Origin: Planococcus glaciei
Lineage (GTDB): Bacteria > Bacillota > Bacilli > Bacillales_A > Planococcaceae
Reading direction: 5' to 3'
Assembly (NCBI RefSeq): GCF_900099655.1
Contig: NZ_FNDC01000006.1
Coordinates: 63,947-127,946 of the forward strand
DNA length: 64,000 nucleotides
Every line of letters starts with the position of its first letter. Within the stretch, counting starts at the first letter, position 1. The notes below the pieces were generated by a model. It did not search any database, had not been told where the DNA came from, and worked only from the letters and a program-made list of their open reading frames with translations. Positions 53,314 through 64,000 of the stretch are shown one piece after another. Made by a program: the position numbers and the translations under genes.

Positions 53314-54357
53314 ATGGATCCATTAACGGAAGCGAAAAAAAAGCTGATGCCGGAAATGACCGAGCTCCTGAAGAAACGTTATCAGATCCTGCAGACGATT
53401 GGATTGGAACAGCCGATTGGCAGGCGGACGTTAAGTGAACTTGCCGGCATGACAGAACGGGATATTCGGAAAGAAACGGATCTACTGCGAAACCAGCAGT
53501 TGATTGAAGCCAGAACTTCCGGCATGTATGTTTCTGTACAAGGCGAGGAAGTGCTGGAAGCTTTAAAAGATTTCATGCGCGAAATGGCTGGCTTGTCAGA
53601 CATGGAAAAGCAGCTGAAATCGATTTTAGGCATCACAAGAGTGCTCATTCTGCCGCAAGACAGCGATGACATTCCAGCAGTGAAGGCAAACATTGGCAAA
53701 GAAGCAGCCCGCTTATTGGAAACAAAGTTCCCACTGTATAAAAAAATTGCAGTGACCGGCGGCAGCACGATGGCCGCCATATCGAAAGAAATCACTGCAG
53801 ATAAGAAAGACGCCTCTTTGCAATTTATTGCGGCAAGAGGCGGACTTGGCGAAGATGTCCTGCATCAAGCCAATACCATTGCTTCTTTGTTCGCTGAAAA
53901 AACGGGCGGAGCCGTCAAAACGCTCTACTTGCCGGATCATTTAAGTGCGGAAGCGTACGAGATGATGATGCGGGAACCGGTGATCAAGGAAATGATGGAG
54001 CTGTATGATCAGACAGAAGTAGTGGTCCATGGCATCGGCAATGCTGAAGAAATTGCGCTGCACCGCAAGTCTTCAGTGGAAGAGGTCAATCGGATCCGAA
54101 ACGGCGGAGCGGTCAGCGAAGCTTTCGGCTATTACTTCGACAAAGAAGGAAATGTAGTTTACCGCATCCGCACAGCGGGAATCCAAATGGAGCAGGTTCA
54201 AAACGCGCCATTTATCCTGGCGGTTGGAGGAGGACGTTCAAAGGCGACAGCGATTCTCTCGTATTTCAAAATTGCACCGCCGCAGACGACCTTAATTACA
54301 GATGAAGGTGCAGCACGAAAAATAATCGAGTTAACTCAAAAACAGGAGGAATTTTAA
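53314..54357 (+). CDS. cggR: Central glycolytic genes regulator CggR
   Basis: 347 residues of the SorC/DeoR sugar-responsive family. The N-terminal winged helix (QPIGRRTLSELAGMTERDIRKETDLLRNQQLIEARTSGM) binds DNA. The C-terminal domain has ITRVLILPQDSD, AVTGGSTMAAI and GGGRSKATAIL, the fructose-1,6-bisphosphate-binding sugar-phosphate fold. It represses the glycolytic operon until FBP rises. ATGGAGTG places the ATG at 53314; the open frame from 53275 overlaps the operator. The stop codon is directly followed by the gap ATG. Confidence 0.95.
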   Translation: MDPLTEAKKKLMPEMTELLKKRYQILQTIGLEQPIGRRTLSELAGMTERDIRKETDLLRNQQLIEARTSGMYVSVQGEEVLEALKDFMREMAGLSDMEKQLKSILGITRVLILPQDSDDIPAVKANIGKEAARLLETKFPLYKKIAVTGGSTMAAISKEITADKKDASLQFIAARGGLGEDVLHQANTIASLFAEKTGGAVKTLYLPDHLSAEAYEMMMREPVIKEMMELYDQTEVVVHGIGNAEEIALHRKSSVEEVNRIRNGGAVSEAFGYYFDKEGNVVYRIRTAGIQMEQVQNAPFILAVGGGRSKATAILSYFKIAPPQTTLITDEGAARKIIELTQKQEEF

Positions 54358-55362
54358 ATGACTTTAAAATTAGCTATTAACGGATTCGGCCGTATCGGAC
54401 GTATTGTATTCCGCCAAGCATTGGCAAACGAAGAAGTGGAAGTAGTGGCAGTAAACGACTTGACTGACGCAAAAATGCTTGCTCACTTGCTGAAATATGA
54501 TTCAATCCACGGCACATTGGACGCAGAAATTTCATCTGAAGGCAATGATTTGATTGTCAACGGCAAGAAAATCCATGTCTACTCTGAAAAAGATCCAGCG
54601 AACCTTCCATGGGCTGAAAACAACATCGATATCGTAATCGAATCTACTGGATTCTTCACAAACGCTGACGATGCGAAAAAACACATCCAAGCCGGCGCGA
54701 AAAAAGTTATCGTTTCTGCACCAGGCAAGAACATGAAAACTCTTGTTATGGGCGTTAACCACGAAAGCTATAACCCTGAAGAAGACGATGTGATTTCAAA
54801 TGCATCTTGTACAACAAACGGACTTGCAGGAATCTCTAAAATCTTGAACGACCGTTTCGGCATCAAGAAAGCGATGATGACAACAATCCACTCGTACACA
54901 AACGACCAGATTCTTTTGGACTCACCGCATAAAGATTACCGCCGTGCACGTTCTGCTGCAGAATCAATGATTCCGACTACTACAGGAGCTGCAGTTGCAG
55001 TTACAAAAGTATTGCCGGAACTTACAGGCAAACTTGACGGTATGGCAATCCGCGTTCCTACGCCAAACGTATCCTTGATTGACTTAGTTGCAGAACTTGA
55101 AACAGATGTGACAAAAGAAGAAGTAAATGCTGCACTTAAAGAAGCAATCGACAAAGACGAAAATGCATTCTTGAGCTACAGCGAACTTCCATTGGTTTCA
55201 CGCGACTACAACGGCGTTACAGCTTCCTCAACTGTGGACTTATTGTCTACTATGGAACTTGGCGGAAACATGGTGAAAGTTCTTGCATGGTACGATAACG
55301 AATCCGGTTATTCTGCACGATGCATCGACATTGCTTTGCACATGTACAAAACAGGTTTGTAA
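54358..55362 (+). CDS. gap: Glyceraldehyde-3-phosphate dehydrogenase (glycolytic)
   Basis: 334 residues. The NAD+ fold is INGFGRIGRIVFRQ, the catalytic cysteine is Cys151 in SNASCTTNGLA, and the partner His is in MTTIHSYTNDQ. It oxidises GAP with NAD+ and phosphate. CAGGAGGAA lies 8 nt before the ATG and the gene follows cggR with no gap. Codon use is even and A/C-rich compared with neighbours, as expected for a highly expressed gene. A hairpin 50 nt after the stop may lower transcription into pgk. Confidence 0.98.
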   Translation: MTLKLAINGFGRIGRIVFRQALANEEVEVVAVNDLTDAKMLAHLLKYDSIHGTLDAEISSEGNDLIVNGKKIHVYSEKDPANLPWAENNIDIVIESTGFFTNADDAKKHIQAGAKKVIVSAPGKNMKTLVMGVNHESYNPEEDDVISNASCTTNGLAGISKILNDRFGIKKAMMTTIHSYTNDQILLDSPHKDYRRARSAAESMIPTTTGAAVAVTKVLPELTGKLDGMAIRVPTPNVSLIDLVAELETDVTKEEVNAALKEAIDKDENAFLSYSELPLVSRDYNGVTASSTVDLLSTMELGGNMVKVLAWYDNESGYSARCIDIALHMYKTGL

Positions 55363-55411
55363 TCCCAAAATCATAGCTTAATTTCCGATGAACCTCTATA
55401 ATGAAAGAGGG

Positions 55412-55448
55412 TAAAGGGGGTGGGGATCATACCCCGCCCCCTTATTTT
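55412..55448 (+). terminator. Hairpin between gap and pgk, possible attenuator
   Basis: GGGGGTGGGG (55416-55425) pairs with CCCCGCCCCC (55432-55441, one T:G) around a 6-nt loop, followed by TTATTTTTTT. It has full terminator form inside an operon, so it likely reduces pgk and later genes relative to gap. A TATAAT at 55397-55402 just upstream lacks a convincing -35. Confidence 0.8.
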
Positions 55449-55473
55449 TTTAAATCGAACGGGAGGTATTTTC

Positions 55474-56658
55474 ATGTTGAATAAGATGACGATGAAAGAC
55501 GTGGACTTAAAAGGAAAACGTGTATTTTGCCGAGTAGATTTCAACGTACCGATGTCAGAAGGAAAAGTGACGGACGACACACGGATCCGTGCAGCTGTAC
55601 CAACGATTGAGTATCTGGTTGAAAATGGAGCAAAAGTGATTTTGGCAAGCCATCTGGGACGGCCAAAAGGCACAGTCAACGAAGACATGAGACTCGCAGC
55701 AGCGGGAGCCAAGTTAAGTGAGTTATTACATAAAGAAGTAAAGAGCCTCGATGAATCCATCGGACCAAAAGTTGAACAGGAAATTGCTTCAATGAACGAT
55801 GGCGACATTGTTTTATTGGAAAATGTCCGGTTCCACCCAGGCGAAGAAAAGAATGACGAAGAACTGGCCAAAGCGTTTGCGTCGCTTGCAGACGTATTTG
55901 TCAATGACGCATTCGGAGCCGCACATAGAGCACATGCTTCGACAGCCGGAATTGCGAAGCACTTGCCATCCGTTTCAGGCTTGCTGCTGGAAAAAGAACT
56001 GGATGTACTGGGGAAAGCTTTATCCGACCCGGAACGGCCATTTACCGCAATTATCGGCGGAGCGAAAGTAAAAGACAAAATCGGCGTTATCGACCATTTA
56101 TTGGACAAAGTCGATAACCTATTGATCGGCGGCGGTCTGTCATATACGTTCACGAAAGCACAAGGCCATGAAATCGGCACGTCGCTTCTTGAAGAAGACA
56201 AGATTGAACTCGCACAATCGTTCATCAAAAAAGCGGAAGAAAAAGGCGTCAAGCTGTACCTTCCGGTCGATGTAGTTGTAACGAAAGAATTTTCGAATGA
56301 CACGGAAACAAAAGTGGTCCCGATTAGTGAAATCCCGTCTGATTGGATGGGTCTTGATATTGGACCGAAAACCGTTGAGCTGTATTCAGACGTCATCCTG
56401 AATTCCAAATTGATTATCTGGAACGGGCCGATGGGCGTTTTCGAGATGAGCTCTTTTGAAAACGGCACAAAATCCGTAGCGCAGGCTATGGCAAAAACAG
56501 AAGCGTATACCGTAATTGGCGGAGGCGATTCAGCCGCTGCAGTCGAGCAATTTGGAGTTGCTGATCAAATGGATCATATTTCCACAGGCGGCGGTGCTTC
56601 CCTTGAATTCATGGAAGGCAAGGAATTGCCAGGCGTAACGGCATTAACCGACAAATAA
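55474..56658 (+). CDS. pgk: Phosphoglycerate kinase
   Basis: 394 residues, exactly the family length. N-terminal substrate loop [19 protein letters not shown], the basic-patch [27 protein letters not shown], and the nucleotide-binding WNGPMGVFE and [11 protein letters not shown] segments. It makes ATP from 1,3-bisphosphoglycerate. GGGAGG lies ahead of ATG 55474; an open frame from 55420 begins inside the terminator hairpin and was not used. Confidence 0.98.
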   Translation: MLNKMTMKDVDLKGKRVFCRVDFNVPMSEGKVTDDTRIRAAVPTIEYLVENGAKVILASHLGRPKGTVNEDMRLAAAGAKLSELLHKEVKSLDESIGPKVEQEIASMNDGDIVLLENVRFHPGEEKNDEELAKAFASLADVFVNDAFGAAHRAHASTAGIAKHLPSVSGLLLEKELDVLGKALSDPERPFTAIIGGAKVKDKIGVIDHLLDKVDNLLIGGGLSYTFTKAQGHEIGTSLLEEDKIELAQSFIKKAEEKGVKLYLPVDVVVTKEFSNDTETKVVPISEIPSDWMGLDIGPKTVELYSDVILNSKLIIWNGPMGVFEMSSFENGTKSVAQAMAKTEAYTVIGGGDSAAAVEQFGVADQMDHISTGGGASLEFMEGKELPGVTALTDK

Positions 56659-56672
56659 AAGGAGTGGTTTTT

Positions 56673-57426
56673 TTGAGAAAGCCGATCATTGCAGGAAACT
56701 GGAAAATGTATAAAACTGCTGCAGAAGCGAAACAATTTGTAGAAGAAGTAAAAGGACTCGCACCTGACGCCAGCAAAGTGGACTCGGTTATTTGTGCACC
56801 TGCACTTTATCTGCAGCAGCTTGTGGCGTCAACCGAATCAAGCGCTCTTCAAATCGGTGCACAAACGATGCACGAAGAAAAAGAAGGCGCCTTTACCGGC
56901 GAAGTCAGCCCGGTGCAATTGAAAGACCTGGGCGTCAACTACGTGATTATTGGGCACTCAGAACGCCGCCAATATTTCAACGAGACAGACCATTCGGTCA
57001 ACAAAAAAGTAGTGGCTGCTTTTGAACACGGCCTAACACCGATTATGTGTGTAGGCGAAACGCTTGAACAGCGCGAAAGCGGCGAAACCGGTTCTGTAGT
57101 AGAAGCGCAAGTGGAAGCGGGACTTGCAGGACTTTCTGAACAGCAAGCAAGTGAATTGGTAATTGCATATGAGCCAATCTGGGCAATCGGAACAGGCAAA
57201 ACAGCAACGGCAGAAGATGCCAATGAAGTTTGCGGCATCATCCGCAAGAAAGTCGCTTCACTATTCAATGAGGAAACTGCACAAAACATCCGAATTCAAT
57301 ACGGCGGCAGCGTAAAACCGGCCAACATTGAAGAATTGATGGGCATGGAGCATATTGACGGAGCACTTGTTGGAGGAGCCAGCCTTGAAACCGATTCTTT
57401 TGTAAAACTATTAGAGGCGGGATCGC

Positions 57427-57434
<8 letters not shown>
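56673..57434 (+). CDS. tpiA: Triosephosphate isomerase
   Basis: 253 residues, the usual length. Catalytic Lys11 in AGNWKM, His95 in GHSERR and Glu167 in [11 protein letters not shown] are all in place, with the phosphate loop [10 protein letters not shown] and GALVGGASL. It starts at TTG 56673 with AAAGGAG 8 nt ahead; the GTG at 56664 lies in the ribosome site. Overlaps gpmI by 8 nt. Confidence 0.98.
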
Positions 57435-60271
<2,837 letters not shown>

Positions 60272-60301
60272 GGTATAAGGGACCCTTTCGTTCTGTTGCT
60301 A

Positions 60302-60330
60302 TTGTCATAGTTCGGAGTTTTTGGTAAACT
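60302..60330 (+). promoter_or_regulatory. SigA promoter of secG
   Basis: TTGTCA (60302-60307), 17-nt spacer, TAAACT (60325-60330), 40 nt before the secG start. Confidence 0.65.
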
Positions 60331-60369
60331 TATTCTTGTTGTGGAAGTTCTTTTCAGGAGGTGGAATTT

Positions 60370-60597
60370 ATGCATACGTTGTTAATGACATTACTCGTCA
60401 TCGTATCGCTCGCTTTAATCGTTGTCGTATTATTGCAATCAGGAAAAAGTGCAGGTCTTTCAGGAGCCATCTCCGGTGGAGCAGAGCAACTTTTCGGCAA
60501 GCAAAAAGCCCGTGGTTTGGACCTAGTCCTTCAACGCGTAACGATTGTACTTGCTGCCTTATTCTTTATTCTGGCTATCGCCGTTACAAAAGTTTAA
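60370..60597 (+). CDS. secG: Preprotein translocase subunit SecG
   Basis: 75 residues with two membrane helices (about 3-22 and 52-73) and the conserved polar loop [27 protein letters not shown] between them. It supports SecA cycling at the SecYEG channel. AGGAGGTGG lies 7 nt before the ATG at 60370; the GTG at 60361 falls within it. Followed by a terminator, then a repeat, then est and rnr as in Bacillus (secG-yvaK-rnr-smpB). Confidence 0.96.
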   Translation: MHTLLMTLLVIVSLALIVVVLLQSGKSAGLSGAISGGAEQLFGKQKARGLDLVLQRVTIVLAALFFILAIAVTKV

Positions 60598-60608
60598 TGT
60601 GGATAATC

Positions 60609-60648
60609 AAAACGCCTGACCATTTACTGGTTAGGCGTTTTCTTTTAG
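60609..60648 (+). terminator. Terminator of secG
   Basis: AAAACGCCTGACCA pairs with TGGTTAGGCGTTTT with one G:T pair, then TCTTTTA. Confidence 0.88.
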
Positions 60649-60680
60649 AGTTATAATTTAAGAAGACTGAAGAAATCGCT

Positions 60681-60828
60681 GCAGGCGGACGCTTTCCGCG
60701 GGTACGGCTTCAGCCGCTTCACTTGCTCCTGCGATTACTCGTCGCAAATTGAAAAAACATTCACTTCGTTCGCTCCAGGGTCTTCAGCTCGTACTGTTCC
60801 CGCTTGAGTCGCCGCCTTCCGCTCTTTC
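60681..60828 (+). repeat. Intergenic repeat family I, copy 2
   Basis: Shares GGACGCTTTCCGCGGG and ACGGCTTCAGCCGCTTC at the left and GAGTCGCC...TTCCGCT at the right with copy 1 (1399-1512). Pairing ends are AGGCGG (60684-60689) with CCGCCT (60812-60817) and TAC (60704-60706) with GTA (60791-60793). The middle carries about 30 extra bases. With its flanks it fills the gap between secG and est (60649-60921), in which no gene is seen. Confidence 0.75.
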
Positions 60829-60921
60829 TATTTAGAAGAAGCTGGCTATTATAAAGAAGCAAAACCTTAAGTTGCTAAAAATAATAAACATGATTTATGT
60901 AAATTAGGATGGAGGATATTT

Positions 60922-61668
60922 ATGCGAGTTTCGCAGCCAAAACCATTTTTCTTTAAAGCAGGGCCGAGAGCGGTCTTGTTGCTTCACGGATTTACAGGGA
61001 ATTCAGCTGATGTGCGGATGCTTGGCCGGTTCCTTGAAAAACAAGGGTACACGTCTTTAGCGCCGCATTATGCAGGGCACGGCGTGGAGCCGGAAAAACT
61101 GCTTCCGACCGGTCCTGAGGACTGGTGGAAAGACGTTGAAAACGCTTATAATCAGTTAAAAGATGAAGGGTACGAGGAAATTGCGGTGGCCGGATTGTCG
61201 CTCGGCGGCGTATTTACCTTAAAGATAGGGTATACATTCCCTGTAAAGGGGCTAGTCACGATGTGTGCACCGATGCATATGAAGACGACCGATCTGATGT
61301 ATGAAGGGGTTGTGAAATATGCCCGTGAATACAAGAAGTATGAAGGAAAAGCCGAGCGCGTTATCGAAGAAGAAATGAAGAAGTTTAAAGAACGCCCGAT
61401 GGAGTCATTGGCGGATTTGCGGAAACTGATTGGCCATGTGAGAGAACAGGTCGATCATGTCTACGCACCGTTATTTGTCGTCCAGGGGTCATTGGATGAT
61501 GTGATCGACACAGATTCTGCCAATATCATTTATGAAGAGGCGGAATCATTCCAGAAAAACATTAAGTGGTATGAGAAATCAGGGCATGTCATTACGCTGG
61601 GCAAAGAAAAACAGCAACTGCACGAAGACATCTTAGCATTTCTCGAATCGCTTGATTGGAGCGTGTAA
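60922..61668 (+). CDS. est: Carboxylesterase (Est30/YvaK-like)
   Basis: 248 residues, alpha/beta hydrolase. The oxyanion-side LLLHGFTGN (about 19-27), nucleophile Ser93 in GLSLGG, Asp in GSLDDVID (near 193) and His in KSGHVITLG (near 223) form the triad. It hydrolyses short- to medium-chain esters. The natural substrate is unknown. GGATGGAGG precedes the ATG. 25 nt before rnr, as in the Bacillus secG-est-rnr order. Confidence 0.93.
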   Translation: MRVSQPKPFFFKAGPRAVLLLHGFTGNSADVRMLGRFLEKQGYTSLAPHYAGHGVEPEKLLPTGPEDWWKDVENAYNQLKDEGYEEIAVAGLSLGGVFTLKIGYTFPVKGLVTMCAPMHMKTTDLMYEGVVKYAREYKKYEGKAERVIEEEMKKFKERPMESLADLRKLIGHVREQVDHVYAPLFVVQGSLDDVIDTDSANIIYEEAESFQKNIKWYEKSGHVITLGKEKQQLHEDILAFLESLDWSV

Positions 61669-61693
61669 GACCGTCAAAGAGGAGGAAATCAGT

Positions 61694-64000
61694 ATGGCAA
61701 ATAATGAAATGACACTGGATCAGCGGTTATTGGCATTTATGCGTGAAGACGCTTATAAACCGTTGACTGTACAAGAAATAGAAGAACAATTCGGCTTTGA
61801 AGATGCCGATGAATTCACCGAATTGGTGAAGACTTTAGTGAAGCTTGAAGAAAAAGGCTTGCTTGTCCGTTCGCGTGCCAACCGTTACGGCGTTCCGGAG
61901 CGGATGAATTTGATGCGCGGGAAATTTATCGGGCATCAGCGCGGCTTTGGATTTGTTGCACCTGAAGAACCGGGCATGGATGATATTTTCATTCCGCCGA
62001 CAGAAGTGAACAGTGCGGTAAACGGCGACAAAGTAATGGTCAGAGTTTCGGAAGCTTCTTCAGGAGACCGCCGGGAAGGCGCCATTGTCCGCATCTTAGA
62101 GCGCGGTACAACAAAAGTGGTCGGGACGTTCCAGGACAACCGCGGCTTCGGTTTTGTTGTGCCGGATGACAAAAAGATGAATATGGACGTTTTCATCGCA
62201 AAAGACGACACGCTGGGTGCAGTAGATGGCCATAAGGTGGTCGTTGAGATTACCGGCTGGCCAGAAGGCCGCATGTCGGCAACCGGCATGGTGACGCAAA
62301 TTTTGGGCCATAAAAACGATCCGGGCGTCGATATTTTATCGATTATCCACAAACACGGCATTGAAACAGAATTTCCGCCGGATGTACTGGACCAGGCGAA
62401 CAGTGTTCCTGAAGAAATCGATCCATCAGATTTAACGGACCGCCGTGACTTGAGAGAAGAACAAATCGTCACGATTGACGGCGCGGACGCAAAAGACTTG
62501 GATGATGCTGTCCAAGTAGTAAAACTGGAAGATGGCACGTATAAGCTCGGTGTCCATATTGCGGATGTCAGCCATTATGTTACGGAAGGTTCTGCGATTG
62601 ACCGGGAAGCTTATGACCGCGCGACAAGCATCTATTTGACAGACCGGGTCATTCCGATGATTCCTCATCGTTTATCAAACGGAATTTGTTCACTCAACCC
62701 GCAAGTTGACCGTTTGACTTTGTCATGCGAAATGATTTTCAGCGATCAGGGTGAACTGTTGTCGCATGATATTTTTCAAAGTGTTATCAGAACGTCGGCT
62801 CGTATGACGTATACCGATGTATATGAAATTTTGGAACAGGATAACCAGGAACTGAAAGAGAAGTACGTGGACCTGGTGCCGATGTTCGAGTTGATGAAAG
62901 AATTGGCCGAGGTTTTAAGAGGCAAGCGCATGCGTCGCGGAGCCGTTGACTTTGATTTTAAAGAATCAAAAGTGCTGGTGGATGAAGACGGCTATCCAGT
63001 AGACGTCGTTGTTCGTGAGCGTACAGTCGCTGAACGCTTGATTGAAGAGTTCATGCTGGCAGCCAACGAAACTGTTGCGGAACATTTCCACCATATGGAC
63101 GTGCCGGCGCTTTACCGGATTCACGAAGATCCAAAACCTGAAAAACTGCAGCGATTCTTTGAGTTTGTCACAAACTTCGGGATCGTAGTTAAAGGAACCG
63201 GCAACCAAATCCATCCACGGGCGTTGCAGGAAATCATCGAATCGATTGCCGGAACGCCGGAAGAGCCGGTCATTTCGACGATGATGCTCCGTTCGATGCA
63301 GCAAGCGAAATATTCTGCAGAAAGCCTCGGGCATTTCGGCTTGTCTACGGAGTACTATACGCATTTCACATCGCCGATCCGCCGTTATCCGGATTTAGTC
63401 GTGCACCGCTTGATCCGCACGTACTTAATCAATAAAGACTTGTCGAAAGCGACGATTATGCACTGGGATGCAAACATGGATGAGATTGCTGAACATACAT
63501 CTGAACGTGAACGCCGCGCAGTAGAAGCGGAACGCGATACCGATGCATTGAAGAAATCGCAATACATGGCAGACAAAATCGGCGAAGAATTCGAAGGAAT
63601 CGTTTCTTCGGTCACGAACTTCGGCTTGTTTATTGAATTGCCGAACACGATTGAAGGGCTTGTCCACGTATCGAATATGACGGATGATTTCTACCGTTTT
63701 GATGACCGCCAAATGATGATGATCGGCGAACGCAGCAACCGCCAGTTCCGCATCGGCGATGAAATTGCCATCAAGGTCATCGGCGTGAAACCGGAAGAAT
63801 CCGCCATCGATTTTGAAATTGTCGGCATGACGCAAAACGTACGCCGGACACGTAAAGATGCACCGAAAGTAATCCGTGCGGCGAAAAAAGACGGCGACAA
63901 AAAACCTGGACGCGGCGGCAAGCCAGGCGATAAGCCGGGTGGCCCGACACGCAAACCGAAAAACAAAAAGAAAAAGTTCTATGAAGGCGTCGCTAAGGGC
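61694..64000 (+). CDS. rnr: Ribonuclease R (C-terminal end outside window)
   Basis: 769 codons are open to the window edge with no stop. An N-terminal winged helix (about 1-75), two cold-shock domains ([12 protein letters not shown] near 75 and [12 protein letters not shown] near 150), the RNB catalytic centre [14 protein letters not shown] (about 259-272, with the metal-binding Asp cluster) and an S1 domain ([16 protein letters not shown], about 633 on) are in order. A Lys/Gly-rich tail ([14 protein letters not shown] and KPKNKKKKF) begins before the edge. It is a 3'-5' exoribonuclease for structured RNA. GAGGAGGAA precedes the ATG. smpB and ssrA often follow but are beyond the window. Confidence 0.96.
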   Translation, partial: MANNEMTLDQRLLAFMREDAYKPLTVQEIEEQFGFEDADEFTELVKTLVKLEEKGLLVRSRANRYGVPERMNLMRGKFIGHQRGFGFVAPEEPGMDDIFIPPTEVNSAVNGDKVMVRVSEASSGDRREGAIVRILERGTTKVVGTFQDNRGFGFVVPDDKKMNMDVFIAKDDTLGAVDGHKVVVEITGWPEGRMSATGMVTQILGHKNDPGVDILSIIHKHGIETEFPPDVLDQANSVPEEIDPSDLTDRRDLREEQIVTIDGADAKDLDDAVQVVKLEDGTYKLGVHIADVSHYVTEGSAIDREAYDRATSIYLTDRVIPMIPHRLSNGICSLNPQVDRLTLSCEMIFSDQGELLSHDIFQSVIRTSARMTYTDVYEILEQDNQELKEKYVDLVPMFELMKELAEVLRGKRMRRGAVDFDFKESKVLVDEDGYPVDVVVRERTVAERLIEEFMLAANETVAEHFHHMDVPALYRIHEDPKPEKLQRFFEFVTNFGIVVKGTGNQIHPRALQEIIESIAGTPEEPVISTMMLRSMQQAKYSAESLGHFGLSTEYYTHFTSPIRRYPDLVVHRLIRTYLINKDLSKATIMHWDANMDEIAEHTSERERRAVEAERDTDALKKSQYMADKIGEEFEGIVSSVTNFGLFIELPNTIEGLVHVSNMTDDFYRFDDRQMMMIGERSNRQFRIGDEIAIKVIGVKPEESAIDFEIVGMTQNVRRTRKDAPKVIRAAKKDGDKKPGRGGKPGDKPGGPTRKPKNKKKKFYEGVAKG

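Noticed and set aside
55371..56468. 365-codon antisense frame over pgk
   Set aside because: Ser/Thr/Phe-rich antisense shadow of pgk that starts inside the gene and ends in the gap-pgk terminator region.

Overview
The window is a chromosomal segment of a low-to-moderate GC Firmicute of the order Bacillales. Gene content, order and the many TTG/GTG starts behind strong AGGAGG-type ribosome binding sites match the Bacillus/Planococcaceae group. Base composition near the middle of the range and the divergence of the proteins from Bacillus subtilis suggest Planococcus/Planomicrobium or a close relative. That genus call is an inference from memory, not from a search. No phage, transposase, CRISPR array or rRNA was seen, and there is one tRNA gene.

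Layout. 0-4.1 kb: the end of ecsA, then ecsB, converging on an M20 amidohydrolase and a Na+/Ca2+-type antiporter. The ecsB/amidohydrolase gap carries two identical terminators enclosing repeat elements. 4.1-9.2 kb: heme block with hmoB (heme degradation) divergent from hemE-hemH-hemY (coproporphyrin-dependent heme synthesis), then a FixH/YtkA-like lipoprotein and an orphan small gene. 9.3-23.1 kb: yhfH, lplJ, a BceRSAB-type peptide-sensing and detoxification module, lcfB under a perfect FadR-type box, an S9 peptidase, a DUF5658 membrane protein with a SigB-like promoter, an enoyl-CoA hydratase, an ABC1/AarF kinase, yhjD and comK. 23.2-33.8 kb: an IDEAL-domain protein, uvrBA with a LexA-like box, yvlB, an M20 peptidase, a DUF1801 protein, a TetM-like ribosomal GTPase and a cell-wall amidase. 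34.5-45 kb: hprK-lgt-yvoD-ppaX-yvoF, then the complete overlapping hisZGDBHAFI operon. 45-51.8 kb: yvcD, trxB, a tandem structured repeat array, then yvcI-rapZ-yvcK-whiA-crh. 51.8-64 kb: clpP under a CtsR box, tRNA-Arg(CCG), a glutaredoxin-like gene, the glycolytic cggR-gap-pgk-tpiA-gpmI-eno operon, secG, est and the start of rnr, which runs off the window.

How it fits together. The right half concentrates carbon-flux control. HprK phosphorylates the HPr paralogue Crh, PpaX removes the pyrophosphate made by the HprK phosphorylase reaction, and CggR gates glycolysis through a recognisable direct-repeat operator. YvcK and RapZ belong to the same regulatory neighbourhood. The left half matches the B. 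subtilis ecs-hem-yhf-comK region and the right half the distant uvrBA-his-gap-rnr region, so a rearrangement joint probably lies near 23.1-23.6 kb.

I found no convincing new multi-gene system. The most interesting unexplained signals are two families of intergenic repeats whose copies differ by compensatory base-pair changes, which points to a conserved folded form. Others are the duplicated terminator that brackets two such repeats, an unusually long histidine kinase/ABC gene overlap, and a structured leader before yvlB.
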